Assembly: GCF_949628265.1 (NCBI RefSeq)
Contig: NC_088788.1
Span: 16,058,001 to 16,122,000, forward strand
Origin: Cloeon dipterum
Taxonomy: Eukaryota; Arthropoda; Insecta; Ephemeroptera; Baetidae
DNA: 64,000 nt
Direction: 5' to 3'
In this document: in pieces, positions 47,851 to 61,057 of the stretch
Numbering within the stretch: the first letter of the stretch is position 1
Layout: every line of letters begins with the position of its first letter
Translations under genes and position numbers: made by a program
Notes under the pieces: generated by a model
Told to the model about the DNA's origin: nothing
What the model saw: only the letters and a program-made list of their open reading frames with translations
Database searches by the model: none

Positions 47851-49239
47851 TTACCTTCCAACCCTTTCAACTCCCTGCTTCAATTTCAATTGCAAAAATG
47901 TAATACTAAATACTTTCTCACCGCTTTAAAATATTGCTTCAAAAATAACCCTAGCACGCCAAAATTTTCGAATAAAAATAGTTCTCTCTTATCTTGGTTC
48001 TCATCATGTCAATACTACATACATATAAATAAGAATCCCTTTGTGGAAAAATTTGAAAGATTTTTACTCCTTGGGGACTGAAATAAAAATCCATTTGGCA
48101 TGGGATTGTGGTCCACCCTGTATGCAAACATATGTATATTGGAGTTTTATCCCGCGACGGGTATATTATATGATTGCACCGGTTCACTCTCTTATCTCGA
48201 TGAAGAAGCCGTACGTGTGTGTTGTGTGCGCACAATGTCAGAGACGGCGGCCGCGCAAAACTTTATTTCATTCGCGTCCCGTGTTCTATGTGATACACCG
48301 ACGTGGAGCGGAAAACCAATTTCGTGTAGATTTTCGACCCGATTGCCAATTCCGAATTGAGTCGTTTTTGGTCGTGATTGCGCCGGTCGGTCAAACAATG
48401 CCGCATAAATCAAAGAGGCAACTTTGCATACGGAAATTGCACTGCGACCGAGACACGGCCACGTGGGAATCCGCTCCGAAGAAGAAGAATGCTCGTGAAT
48501 GGAGCATAAATCCAGCGTCGGGATGAAATTAATTGACTTGCACGCTCGGAATTTGACCAAATTGCCCGTGCTGATTGATATCTTTCTCATTCGACACTGC
48601 GGTCCAGCTGCTTTCCTCGTCCATTGTTGTTTTAACAAATTCGCAGAGCATAATTCTAACTGGAACAACGCCATAAGTTTTACGATTTTCGATCTGAATA
48701 AATCTATATGAATAATATGAGGCGGGTTGTGTCTTTTGATCTGGCTTTGCGATGTTTTCCTTTGTTCTGACATCTATTTCTGAGCACATTTGTTTTCATG
48801 CTGAGCAGAGGACGCGTAGGTGGCTGGCCAACAAGCAAACGCCGTTTGTTCCACTTGCATTGGGCTCGTTAATCAGCGTTTCGACCGCGTGGGCCCAACC
48901 ACGTTGACCTTTGCCACATTAATTTGCAATTCAACCAGAGGGCCTGATTATGCATCATTAAAATGGATTTAAGATATTTATCATTGCAAATAATCCCATT
49001 GGATTGGTAGTTTTGATTAAATATACCCAAATATTAATAATAATGAGATCCCTAGGTATAATGTCACAGTTGATCAATAATTAATGTTTAGTTTTTTCTA
49101 CATCTGGTATTTTTATAACAAGAAAACAGGTAAATGCCATTTTCATATCAGGAAACTCACTCACCGCGGATTCTCTGTGAACAATGACCACTGGAAGAGT
49201 GCTTAACTAGCGAAAATTTTCATTTGGGGTATGGTTACC

Positions 49240-49425
49240 AAGAAAATAAAAAGAGGCGTCATGGCACGTGCCGAAAAGTGTGAGAAAGTAGTACAATTTG
49301 ACATTTTAATAAAAGTTTTAAGAAAAATCGAAATAAAAGTATCGATTTACTGGATGTGCGCGGAAATGAGCGAAAATAATCGATTTTAAAAATGATTAAA
49401 GGTCATCTGAATTGAACGATCGGCT
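49240..49425 (+). repeat. Dispersed repeat family C, copy 2
   Basis: CATGGCACGTGCCGAAAAGT, GATTTACTGGATGTGC and GAAAATAATCGATTTTAAAA align with 38050-38240 at similar spacing. Confidence 0.5.
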
Positions 49426-50699
49426 CCATTTTTTAATTTTTGTAAACAATTTTTTGGCTTGATTTTCCTAAAACCAAATTGTTTGTTTGAAAAATGATGT
49501 TACATATTTGCAAAAATTTAATTCAATTGTTACCATCAAATGACGTCAATCGCGCAACTCAGAGGACCTTTAAGAACACATATTATGCGCTCATTTGACA
49601 ACCTGAACACCTTTTTTAAACTCTCTGCCCTTTTGCCAAACCGTCTAATCTATCTCAATAAGTCTTAAGACAGTTTTAAAGCACGCAAATGTCAATTAAT
49701 TAATGAGAGCCTTTACCATAAAACGGTAAAAACATGCACACGACCTGAGATCAGGTCTATTAGTTAAAACAAGGTTTCCTCTTTCAGGGTAAAATTCACG
49801 TTCGAAAGATTGAATTCCAATCCTGCTAGTGTCACTGAGAATTAACTCTAATGCGTCGCGTGGACCGAACGCAGAACCCGTTTTGTTCCTGAGCAGAATG
49901 GGGCCAGGTGCGGCGTGATCGCTTTTAATGGCAAATATATAAATAAATAAATGGTTACGTTTTTAATTTAAAATAAGAGTTGAACTTTGGCGTCGTGGGC
50001 GATGCTATCTTTGTGCGAGACACGCGGCGGTCAGCCCGACGAGAGCCAATTACTCGCGACTAAATATGGCCATCGCGCAGTTAGATCGGTTTCGCGCGCG
50101 CCGTTTTCAATTACTCGCCCCAAGATTGCAATTCTCTCACATGGCAAAAATAATAACAACAACTTCCCTCTTTGTGCTCTGCTTTTTCGTATACGTAACT
50201 GTTCTTCGAGGCGCCAGCAGAGTTCAAATTCGTGCTTTTTATTCCGGCTTAATTGCAGAGGAACAATTTTTTATTTTCAGATATTTCCTCCGTGAGGCGC
50301 GAACAGGCGATGGAATGTTTCGTGAAACACATTTTATTTGCGTTCTTTCTATGCAGGCAGTAAAAAGTGACGTGTCTAGGAATCGGTGCGGCCAGAAGGC
50401 GGATATATGAATCTCGAACTTTACGGTCATTTGCCTGGCCATTTCAAAAGGTGATAAATTTTGTTTATATTGTGCAATAAAAAATAAAGATTTGTGCGAA
50501 GAGTTTACTAAGTGAAGCTGTTAAAAACTGTTCTTGGGGAAAAAGGAGGAGACACTTTTTACAACGAGCGAAGGATCATTTCGTAATATTTTTATAACTT
50601 TAATAAATATATTTTATTCACTGTTGGAACCCCAAAATTCTGGAGTAATTTGGTGCGTAATACTTGTTGGTCTTAATCGTCTGAAGCTGAAAATTTTAT

Positions 50700-51110
50700 G
50701 ATAATATCTATTTTTTGCTCTTCTTATCCCTGTCCGAGGACCGGGAAGGCACTGCAATGGCACGAATGCTGAAACCCGGGTTCCAATATAACACCGCGAA
50801 CGGATAACATGGGCGAACCAAGCCGCTCAAGGGCCACTTGCCTCCGCACCGAGGACTGCATTGAAACGCTAGACATTCGTCCCGTGAAGCCAAATCACGC
50901 ATGCTGGAAAGGTGCAAACCAGCAAGTAGCGAGTCGGCGCCGGTGCGCCTCCCAGCCCGTTGAGCAATTTGAGCATTTCGAGTCACTAAACCACTTTTTG
51001 CCATCTCTGACATTGGGTAGCCAGTATTAGATCTCCGAACTGCTCAAATACCCCACATTGCTTTGACACTCCTGAGAGTGCCTTAACAATGCGAGCCAAC
51101 GGGCTGGTTT
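50700..51110 (-). other. GC-rich block with a 101-codon open frame, unidentified
   Basis: GC-rich DNA in AT-rich surroundings. The minus strand is open at 51013-50708 (MSEMAKSGLVTRNAQIAQRA ... DRDKKSKK). No domain is recognised and no splice partner is seen. A CAGCCCGTTG motif occurs once in each orientation, about 130 bp apart. It could be a decayed gene, a non-coding RNA or a regulatory island. Confidence 0.25.
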
Positions 51111-54100
51111 CTTATATACAATTTAAGATAATTTTAGCTATATTTAGAAATACAAAAATTGTGTTTAGGTCAATTTACAAATTGTTGCTCTATTAAATGA
51201 TACAAAAATCTGAATTTGCATTCACTCCAATCGGATACAAAATGAAAATAATTTTTTCTCACTCTGGCGCCAATTCGCGGACCACGCCGAGTTGGAGCGC
51301 GCGGCCAACATCACTGAAAAAAGAACCGTCGAAATTAACAGACAGAACATATTTTATAAAAAAATCTCCTGTCCACATCTACTACTTAATTTTATGAATT
51401 TCTTTAATTTCATGCATCAGATTCTTTTATAGAAAATTACGAGACAGGAATCACACGTTCACACCGAAAATGGTAGAAAATTACACGCAGATGCATCCAT
51501 CTATGAGAGACAAATTAATCGGACGCGTCAGAATCAGAAGCCGTTATGGTGGCACATAAAACGCTGTTTATTGCAGCGCGCATCAGACTAAAATTAAATG
51601 CAAACACGACTCGTTATTATAGAGGTATACAGAGACGGAATGCATCGGTGGAAATGGGTCAAAAGGTGCATGCTGCACACGCAAATCAAACAGCTGCACC
51701 GACCGACCAGCCGATCGACTGCAATTGACCACGAACAAACTGTTTTCGGTCTCGCCGGCAATAACTGCATGAAAATCACTCACTGTGTGGTCTTTCTGCT
51801 TCTTTTGACTAATTTATTGTATTGCTCTCGACAAAGGGAGACGGCATGTTCGCGAGTAATTGCTTCCTTTGCCTGAGCAATTTTTGCAACTCTGAAAAAT
51901 ATTTGAAAAACTGAGCAGGAAATTGGGCAGTATTTTTAGTCGCAAAACGTTTTTCACAGGCGGAGAAGAATGAGAAAAATCAGAATTTTGCCTTAAAATA
52001 GATGATTATTGATTCAGTGTCAAGCACAAAATAATCTAGATCCTCAAAGAATTTCTTTGACCTACCACTTGGTAAAGGCAAAAATGAATGATGTATTCTG
52101 AAAATATTCTCAAATCACAATTAAAAATGTTTCTTCGACATCAATGAATGAGGCTTGTATGCAATTCCTTTCCAATGTTTGATCTTATCACTAACAGAAG
52201 CGCTGATCCGGACGTAACAAGCAGTAAAAAGTTGAAAAAAGGTTGCTTGTCCTCTCTTAACGAGACGACATTTTCTCATTAAACCACAATGATGGAATAA
52301 AACAATCTGGATAATGAGCGGTCGTCAGCATCGCAGCACGCGTACCTCTTCGTTTCGGGTCGAGGACCGATCGTTTTTCCTTTTCAATTCACTTTCGCTG
52401 TGACGCCATAAATTTGGCCGCTCGTTGGTGTTTTAGTTTGCGATTGCGTGTGAAGTCTTTTCGCGGCTGAAAAGTGTTTTACGACCCAAATTACGCTGAA
52501 AAATACAATAAAAGACCGCCGCCGTAAAAGCTAATTGCGCCGCTCGCACCCTCTTCTTCATTCCGATCCGATTCCCCTGGGCCGCGTTTTCTGCGAGGAA
52601 TGTGCCGCTGTTTGCCGTTCACCTCACTTCGCGGTTTTGCTCCGAAAATTAGACACGTGCGAAAACGATAAATGCCTTTTCCGTTTCTTTTTTGGAAAAG
52701 ATTAACACGAATAATTATCCAAACCAAATTTTTGTGGCAATTTAAACTGACATCTAGTTGACACCGTCAAAAATTGAATGTTTTAAACTTTTATTGCAGT
52801 TTTAAACTTTGGATTTTGTTTGTATTGTTAAAAGTTGAAGCTTAATTCGCGGGATTAGCGTATATGCCTAAATGTTCAAGATTGTGCAGCCGTGAATATT
52901 GAAAAATTAAAAAATACGCACAAAGAGAAAATAACTTATTATCCTCTCAAATAAATCAATGCTGGCCTTAAGGAAATATTCTTCGTTCCATGTTACAAAT
53001 GTTTTTATGATTAAATGAATTCATTTTTATCATATCAGTGGGCATTTAACAAAAGATACGGGACAAAGGATAATTTAACGGTTTTATGGAGCACAAAATT
53101 TATGATTTTGAAGAAGGTAAGTAGTAATTACAAAATTGGCTATAATTTACACTCGGGATCAAATTTCACCATTGGCCTGGAAACAAAATCAATTTTCTCA
53201 GCATCTCTTGCATATTTTTTGTCCACCATACAGCAATGCTACCGTTTCGCCCCGCAACCGAAAAAAAGGCGACTATTAAAAGAGACCAACCGCAAACATT
53301 CCAAATTCTATATCATTATAGACTCACGAATATTATGTGCTGCCGCGCGCTTCACTTAGATTACCATCATTTTTTCGTCTGCCGGGCCGAGGGCGAATCA
53401 AGGAAGCATTTCAAAACGAAAGGTGGCAAAAAAAAGCCGCGACCCTAAGATTAGTCTTTTGCGGCAAAAAGTCCGGTATAATCCTGTATGAATGAGACCG
53501 AATTAGAGGAGGGAAACACAGTTACTCTCCATAATGTTCTCTTCATTGTTTTTCGACCTTCAGGCCGAACCTGAGAGGCATCCATCACGCAAAAAAGAAA
53601 AATTATACCAAATCTTCGAGAATAGCCATTAGAAACGAAAGTAAAAAATAATGTTATTTGTGAGTAATTTCATTCTTTTCCAGACTATTGTATTTTCGAT
53701 TGAAATTTTTCCTTCGCCCATTCATATTTTAATTAAGACATCACTGCCTGGGGAGCTGTCAGTTTATCTAGTTTATAAAAATGCGTAAAGAAATTATTAC
53801 AAAATTGAGTTAAAATTCATAAAACAATAAAATGAAGTTAAAATTGAAGGAAAGTAAAAATTAGCTCCCATCTCAAAATTAATTTTTTCATTTTATTTTC
53901 CTTGTTTATAAACACGGAGGCTTAATTATGCGTCAAATATAAAACTCCTAATTTTCAAAAGAACAAATTTATCACAGAAATTCATAATTAGGTATCAAAA
54001 GTTTCATTTTAGATAATTTGAAACGAGAATAGCAATAATTAATGCTAAAAAGTAGTATTTCCGCATCGGATGCTGTCTCAATCTGAACTGTCAAGCTGTT

Positions 54101-55689
54101 CACATTTCCATCATTCTCGGCAGCTGTATGAATCATTTCTCGGCGCGAAAAGCTGCAACCGGGCAAACCTGCAGGCTGAGTTTTTGTATTCGAAATGAGT
54201 GCGGCGACCCGAGAACGCTCATTAATGCAGGATCGACCAGTTTGGCGTCGGGTAATTTAAGTCGAACCCCGGTCAAACACACACAAATTACCCTGCCGAA
54301 TGCCGTGCATAATGCGCCGACCACACGCACTCACCTCTGAATGACAACCCAATTTTCCAATTCATCTGCACAAACCGCAGCTCATCCTTCTCCAAATCGA
54401 GTCTCCCACGCAAAGGCGGGCGAATTTGCTGCTCACAGTTGATCGAGAGCTTTTGCCGCCGCAAAAAGGGAAATAGACACGACCTTGGCTCCGATTTCAC
54501 GCTCGCAAAAGAAGAAGTCACTGCGACGACTCTTTTGTGTCCACTCGCGCACACACAAAGGGCTGAGCTATATGCAGTCGAGATCGAGAGATTCCAGAGA
54601 GGAATCCGGATGAGAGAACTTTTAGTTGAAGGTCTTTGCAATAAATTACTTAAAAAATTATGACCTGTAATTAGAAATGTTAAATTTTCCGACAGGTAAA
54701 ATATTTATCGAATTAAGCAAAATTGTTAAAAAAATCTGCAGTCCTCTTTGGCGTAATATTCTGATGGAGGGACGAAAAAGTTAATATTTAATTGAGTCAA
54801 CTTTCACCAAATAGTTAATATTTGAAAAAATGTATCATCCTCTGTTTCCTATTCCGTAATTAATTATTATGATTTTCAAGCAATAAGCTATTAGACCAAA
54901 CCAAACATTATGAATTAATGGAGATGCATTAAAATAATTTAAAATGTAGCAGTTCGTATTATGTTTTAAATACTGGAACAATATTTTAACTTAGCTTATT
55001 CATCTTAATACTTTTTTAAATAAAAAAGAAAATTAATCAGAATACCTTGTCCATGACATGCGATAGAAAAAAAAACTAACCTAAAATACTTTGAACGTGA
55101 AGAGCAATTTTTCCTGAGAATTGAGACATTGTGGCTGAAATTGCTCTGCGCTGAATCTGCATTCTTCTCGGAATAAAATGCAAGTACCGAGGAAACAGAT
55201 GTTCCCGAGACGTTGTTGCGTGTCGCGAGGATTATTTGTCCGGTATGTGCGTATGCGGAGATGTCGAGCAGGGTAATCAGAAAATAATATGAGCGGCGAG
55301 AGCAAGGAAAGAGGAACAGATAAGTGAGCCGTGCATATGCATTAGCCGGCGAACGCGATCTTGATGCGGCGTGCTTCCTGCAATTGCATTTTGTCGCCGC
55401 GCGCCGCCGAGGAAAAACTACTATTCATTGTTCGCCGCAGACAATGCACGTGTGAGCAATTCATTTTTCTTTTTGCGGAATTAATTCATTTTTGTCCTTG
55501 GAATTTATGGTTCCGGCTAACTATGAATCTTTGACCTCGGCGAGTCTGGCGAATTTCGTTGACATCGGGAATGGAGATTTCATTCCCAGGAGGGGCTAAT
55601 TTCTTCCCGTGAATCGAAGGAGTTTAAAATGACATTGTAAGTGGATGGATATATTCCATACATACATACTCACAGAAATTTTGAAATGG

Positions 55690-55860
55690 GGTCGGTGTTT
55701 CCCGGAAAATAAAAAAGAAAAGGTTCCACAAAGCGCGGGAAAGTCGTACAAGTTGACGTGCTTACCGATATTTGATTTTCAAAATGCGTCAAATTTCTTA
55801 AAAACTCATTATTTGTGAATATTTGAAGGTACATACATAATTAGTGGTCACAGAATGAGC
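55690..55860 (+). repeat. Dispersed repeat family C, copy 3
   Basis: CAAAGCGCGGGAAAGTCGTA, TTGATTTTCAAAATGCG and TTAGTGGTCACAGAA correspond to blocks in copy 1. The most diverged of the three. Confidence 0.45.
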
Positions 55861-58800
55861 AATTGATGAAGGTTTAGCACATATATTTCATTTGATGGTC
55901 CCGTGACAGTTGAAAGCTCACAATCAGAAAAAATCTACAACCCTAGTTAAAGGAATAAGCCTATATTTTTTTCTCTCTCGAGATATGAAACTCAGCCAAT
56001 GAGGAAATAAAACCAGTCATATTTCTCATTTCTGCTCAACACAGCTATTAAAAAGAGATAGAGAGAGGAAACGATTTTTCACGGGATAAGGATCTCTGCG
56101 ATTCGCAAAGATAAACCATCTCTCTCAGCTGGAAGTTTACTCATATTCCGACAGTTACAACTTCTGAAACTGGATCCGAGACATTACTTGCTCCAAATAA
56201 AGCGCAAAATTCGCGTGCACCGTTACTCCGCGGACACATCGAGAGATAAATTCTTTTCACTGTTTGTACACTCTCAATTCCAATTAAAATAGCTGACCTC
56301 TCGGCCTGTCAACGTGGAAATTAATGTCCGTCGCGTGAGCGCGAACAAAGAATAAGCAGCTCTCGTTACTTTACTTTCTCAGTGCATTTCGCGAATCAGC
56401 GGGGGCCTCGAACACATCTTCAGCCGGATCTTTATTTCTTCTCCTGCGACGCGTTCTGGACGTCAACCTTTCCACGCACGCAACTTCTTATTTGCAGCAG
56501 CAAGAGATTAAAGGTTATTGCCCAAACATGCTCACTTGTGGTGACCGAAAGTGTCCGAACGTATTACTAAAAATAATCACCAAACAGTATTCTGTTTCTG
56601 TTACTACACCGCGTGCCTTTAAATGAGCACGAATCATGGAATTTCAATCATATCCATTTCAAAATCATATATTTTACTCGAAACTATTTTTTCCAGATAT
56701 TAAAACAAAACTATGTTGGAATCTTTCACCGAAATTCATATTTTGCCTAATTTTACTAGGTTTAGACTTCTTGTCTTACTTTAGTATTAATATTTATTGT
56801 AACTGTTTGTCCTTTTTTATTTAAAAAATTTGGCTGACTAACAAACTTTTTTTAAGAAAGGTTTTCCTTTTGCCTTTCGTAAAAATGTTACAATGATACA
56901 ATTGTGATCGCCATTCACTCCTAACAGTTGAAGATATTAAATTGAAAAAAATTGGCGTGAATGTCATTAGAAGAGATGAGTAGCGAAGGAAGATATTCAG
57001 ATGAAATTCGTGAAACAAATCTCCTTCTCCACTGATGCACTTGGACGAAGATCATGACCGAAAAGAAACAAATCGCCTTTTATATCTATATCTCTGGATT
57101 TTTTGTCGCTGTCGCTCTTTTTCACCTCTACGTCCAAATTGAATTTCCTATGTTGACTGCTTCGTCATAATATGTTCGGCGCAAAAATAATGGAATCACT
57201 CGAAAGCGCATTCATCAAGAAGACCACCAAAGCTGTTGCTCTCGAGTCTAATTATCACGTGTTACGTGTTTCGTAATAAGAAGACGATAGGCTTTTCCCC
57301 CGAAGTGTAAAAATAATTATGATTGATGCCACTGCGCATCGCAAACAATCCGGAGCAAAAACTAATGTTAAAACACTAAAAAGAGGACATTGCTATATCT
57401 TCTGTAAATTATTGTAAGCAATAAAATCTGGCTATTAAAGTGTTCATCAAGTTTTAACATTAAATACACGGTTTTGTGATTTTTCCGACTATATAGTGTC
57501 AGGATTGACATTTGGGCTGTTAGTTTTAGACGGATTTTAAGCAAAATAGTCGATTTCAGACGGTTTCTTGGTTGATGTAGATGGTTTTTAGCACGAACTA
57601 AACGTTTTCCAAGCATCTTTTTAAGAAATAAAATTAATTTTTTAGCAAATATTTTTTCCATGGACTTACTCTCCGAAAAGAATGAAATATTTCAATCCTT
57701 CAAGTTGAAAACAATATTTATATCCCATCAGTCAGGATCACAAAGCAATCGGCATTGGTTTTGACAGTCTGTCCAGCTCGCGTGCGTAAGATCCAGATTA
57801 ACGAGCGGCGAGGAATTGGTCCGATCATCTGTCAATAACGCGCGATTGTGCGGCCGTCTCACTTGCAGAGTGACGAGGATCAAATATTAATTACGGCCGT
57901 GTTTTGTGCGTGGCGGCAAAAAAAAAAGAGTGCTGCGAGTTAAGTGCCGTGTGTGTGTGTGTGTTGTGTCAGCTTGAAAAGCGAACAATGGCCGCGCGCT
58001 GCACCAAATGGGGAAACGGCCGCGCGGCGCAGAGAGTGAGTGCAGCAGCGGCAGCTCTATATAAATAAATAAGCTCGCTCATTATTTCAATCAACACTCC
58101 TTATATAGCACATAATTACACTTTTCGGAATTGCATTCCTCTCCGCAAAAGTGAACAACCTCTCTTTCTCTGTCGAAATAATTAATTTTCTCCCCGTGCG
58201 CCGCGCGGATTAATTAAAAGCAGGTGAAAAGAGGAAGAAGAGGAAAGTGAGACAAATTTTTTCAATTACGCCGCCGAGGCCGTTGACACAAAACGACCCG
58301 CGGGGCAGTGACGCAACCGCACCTGGGGGCGCTCGATAATAATTCAAACGCATTCTCGAAGTAATTTTTGAATGCTCGAAACCAGATCAACAAATATTTT
58401 GAGCTGAAAATGAGATCGAAATTTTTAAGTGCAGCTCACTACTGGGATTTCTTATGTACTAATTTTATGATTTATATTGAGAACAATTAAATTGAATCAG
58501 AAAAAAAGCAAAATTTCTTATAAAAATGTGTGGTTTGAACGATTTAGGCTCAAATTTGGTTATTGTTATGGACCAGCAGGGAAACTTTGCCACATACTTG
58601 CCCAGAAATACATACGTTAAAAACCAGATTTTCTTCAACAAAACTTCTTGTTTTCTCGATATATATAAGACGGAGAACTTTTTATTTTTATATTAAAAAC
58701 TGGTTTAATATGTTGTCTCTATTATAATGCACTTATAGCCCAATAAAAGTTTTTTTTCCAACGGTTAATTCATAAAAATCGATTATTTAACGATTTTTGT

Positions 58801-60902
58801 GGAAAAAGAAACAAACATCTATTTGAAAGATCGCACTTGGAAAAAGAAATAACACACGTTGAACGTTTACAAAACGTTTAATTACCGATTATTATGTTAA
58901 AAAGCTGAAAAAGACCGTCTGTTTTGATTGTAAACTTCTGCACGTCGCTGTACTAATTTGCTAAATTAATAGGATTATTCCCAGTTTATGGCTGAAATGT
59001 GGAAAATGATGTCTGAAAAACCGCAATAATGCAGAAGCTTGCAACCAAGTACATTTTTGATAAGACCCCTGGCACGGCCGGAGAGTCTCGCAGTGCGGGA
59101 AGCAGGTTCGTCGCACTGCCCTCGCCACCGCGAGATGAAAAGTTCGGTGTAAAAGCGAATGTGCCACATGGCTCGGCCGATTGGGCACGGTCCGCGCTCA
59201 TTTTCGATTTCACACTCGCGCACTGGCTGTGGCCGCGAGCAAATTCAAAAGGCGCGTGATGCGGTGTCACCCACACAATTAATTGCCCTCCGAGCCCGCC
59301 GGCGGCTCCGATTGCTTTTTAATCGCACAGGAACGAAACGAAACATCCAATTGCAACTCCTTTTCCTTTAACGTTCCGACCGATTTTGTGCACTATGCAA
59401 TTTAATGGTATTTTTTAAACCTTCTCAGAAATTACACAGAAATTTGAACTAAAAGAAGGCGTCAAGGGAAATGTTTAAATTATTATTCTTTTAAATTGTA
59501 CACCATTAGTTGAATTAAAAAGAAGTTTTCTTGTTGGTTTAATTAATTTAACACCGAGGTGATTATGTTAACTGCACATTCCAGGCATTTAGCGGAATGC
59601 CTTGCTAACGACAAATTAATGGCAAACACTACGCAAACATTCAGGAAAATTCATAACTGTTACTAATGTATATCTTTTCTACGCAGTTTAATTGTAACCG
59701 TCGAAAAATCACAAACGTTGACACAGCAGAGCAGTCACAGATATACTTGGACGGCAACTGGAATTGGACGAACATGTTTGGGCCAAAAACCTATTTGAAA
59801 TGATATACCACAATGGTTTTTCATGTTTTGACTATCAGGGTAACGTCAAGGAAGAACCCTGAAGGTATTGCTTGACCTAAAATGGTTTAATTTGGCTAAT
59901 CTTACTGTCTATATGGTTAAGAAAATTTAACACGAATAGTTTTGATTTCATTGACAAAATAGGCCAATTTTTAATTTTGTGTAACCACAAGGGTGTTTTT
60001 ATACGCAATATTTCAGTAGATTTGTCTTAATATTTTTGGACTTGATGTAATAGTAAAAATTAAACATTATTTCAAAAGTATTCACCACAGTATTAAATAT
60101 TCAATCAGAACCATAAAGATTTAATTTTCGTTCAGTCAGCGTGATAATTTTTCACGCACAGTGCGGAGCTGCGGATTTTTTGGCGGGGACCACCATCGCG
60201 GTCGCGCAGATTGATTCCATTGTTTGTCTCAGTTTTTTCTCACGCAGCGCGACGCGATTAAAAAGTCGCGAAAATCGAAATAAATATCTCGGAACGGCCG
60301 GTGTAGAAAAAAAAGTTAATCGAACTCACGTGAACATCGGGAACGAGAGGAGCGTGTAATGCCGTGTAGAAAGGGAAATGCCGGCGTTTAACTCACCTGA
60401 AAACAGAAATCAAAAGTCACGTTCAAAATTGGTGTGAACCGAATTCTTTTGCAGCGTGCGCAAGAATATGACACTCACGGATTTCCGAGAGTTGAATGCA
60501 CGCTGATTCTTCGCCAAAAGACGAATGCAAAAGTTTAATAATCTATCATGACCGCGAGTGGAGCTGATTTTGTGCGATTGCTCGTAAATTGAGCATGAAA
60601 AAGATGACGCAAAAGACGCTTTGAGAAACTTATCGGTTATTGAATGCACATCTAAAATCCTTCTGCTATTATATCACAACGTATTTTAGTAAAATTTAAC
60701 TTCAACCTTTGGGATCTTTAAATTAAATCCGACGATGCCAAAGATGATTATAAATATAATCAATCAGTTTGACACAGTTTAAGATTTTAGCAAAAATTTA
60801 TCTCTACATAATGAGCAACGGTCAAATCAGGACCAAAAACAATTTCATTTTAAGTTATCGCCAAATTTATCAAAAAATTGCAAGGTTTGTCGATGTTATT
60901 CT

Positions 60903-61057
60903 CGCTTCACTTTTATCCCTTTCGTCGTAATCTATCTATCGGTGTGCCAATATGAGACACATTACCCTTCTCACGAAATAAATCTTGAGACGGTGTTCAC
61001 CGCTTGATTAGCATGTAAACTTTGTAGCCGATTTTCAAAGAAATTTAAACGGCAACC
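60903..61057 (+). repeat. Dispersed repeat family D, copy 5
   Basis: AATCTATCTATCGGTGTGCC, CACCGCTTGATTAGCATG, TTGTAGCCGATTTTCAAAGA, then AATTTAAACGGCAACCTGTG. With copy 2 it defines the full unit, about 160-180 bp. Confidence 0.65.

Noticed and set aside
48041..48773. 161-codon (+) and 193-codon (-) frames overlapping each other
   Set aside because: Longest frames in the 31-64 kb region, but opposite strands are open over the same DNA and neither resembles a known protein. Likely chance.
54288..54641. Minus-strand frame ending in a good donor (GAG|GTGAGT)
   Set aside because: Considered as an upstream Atg16 or other exon. The protein shows no coiled coil, WD repeat or other known motif and no matching acceptor partner.
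60360..60500. Two donor-like GTGAGT sites on the minus strand
   Set aside because: Strong splice consensus alone is common by chance in 33 kb; no coding exon is attached.
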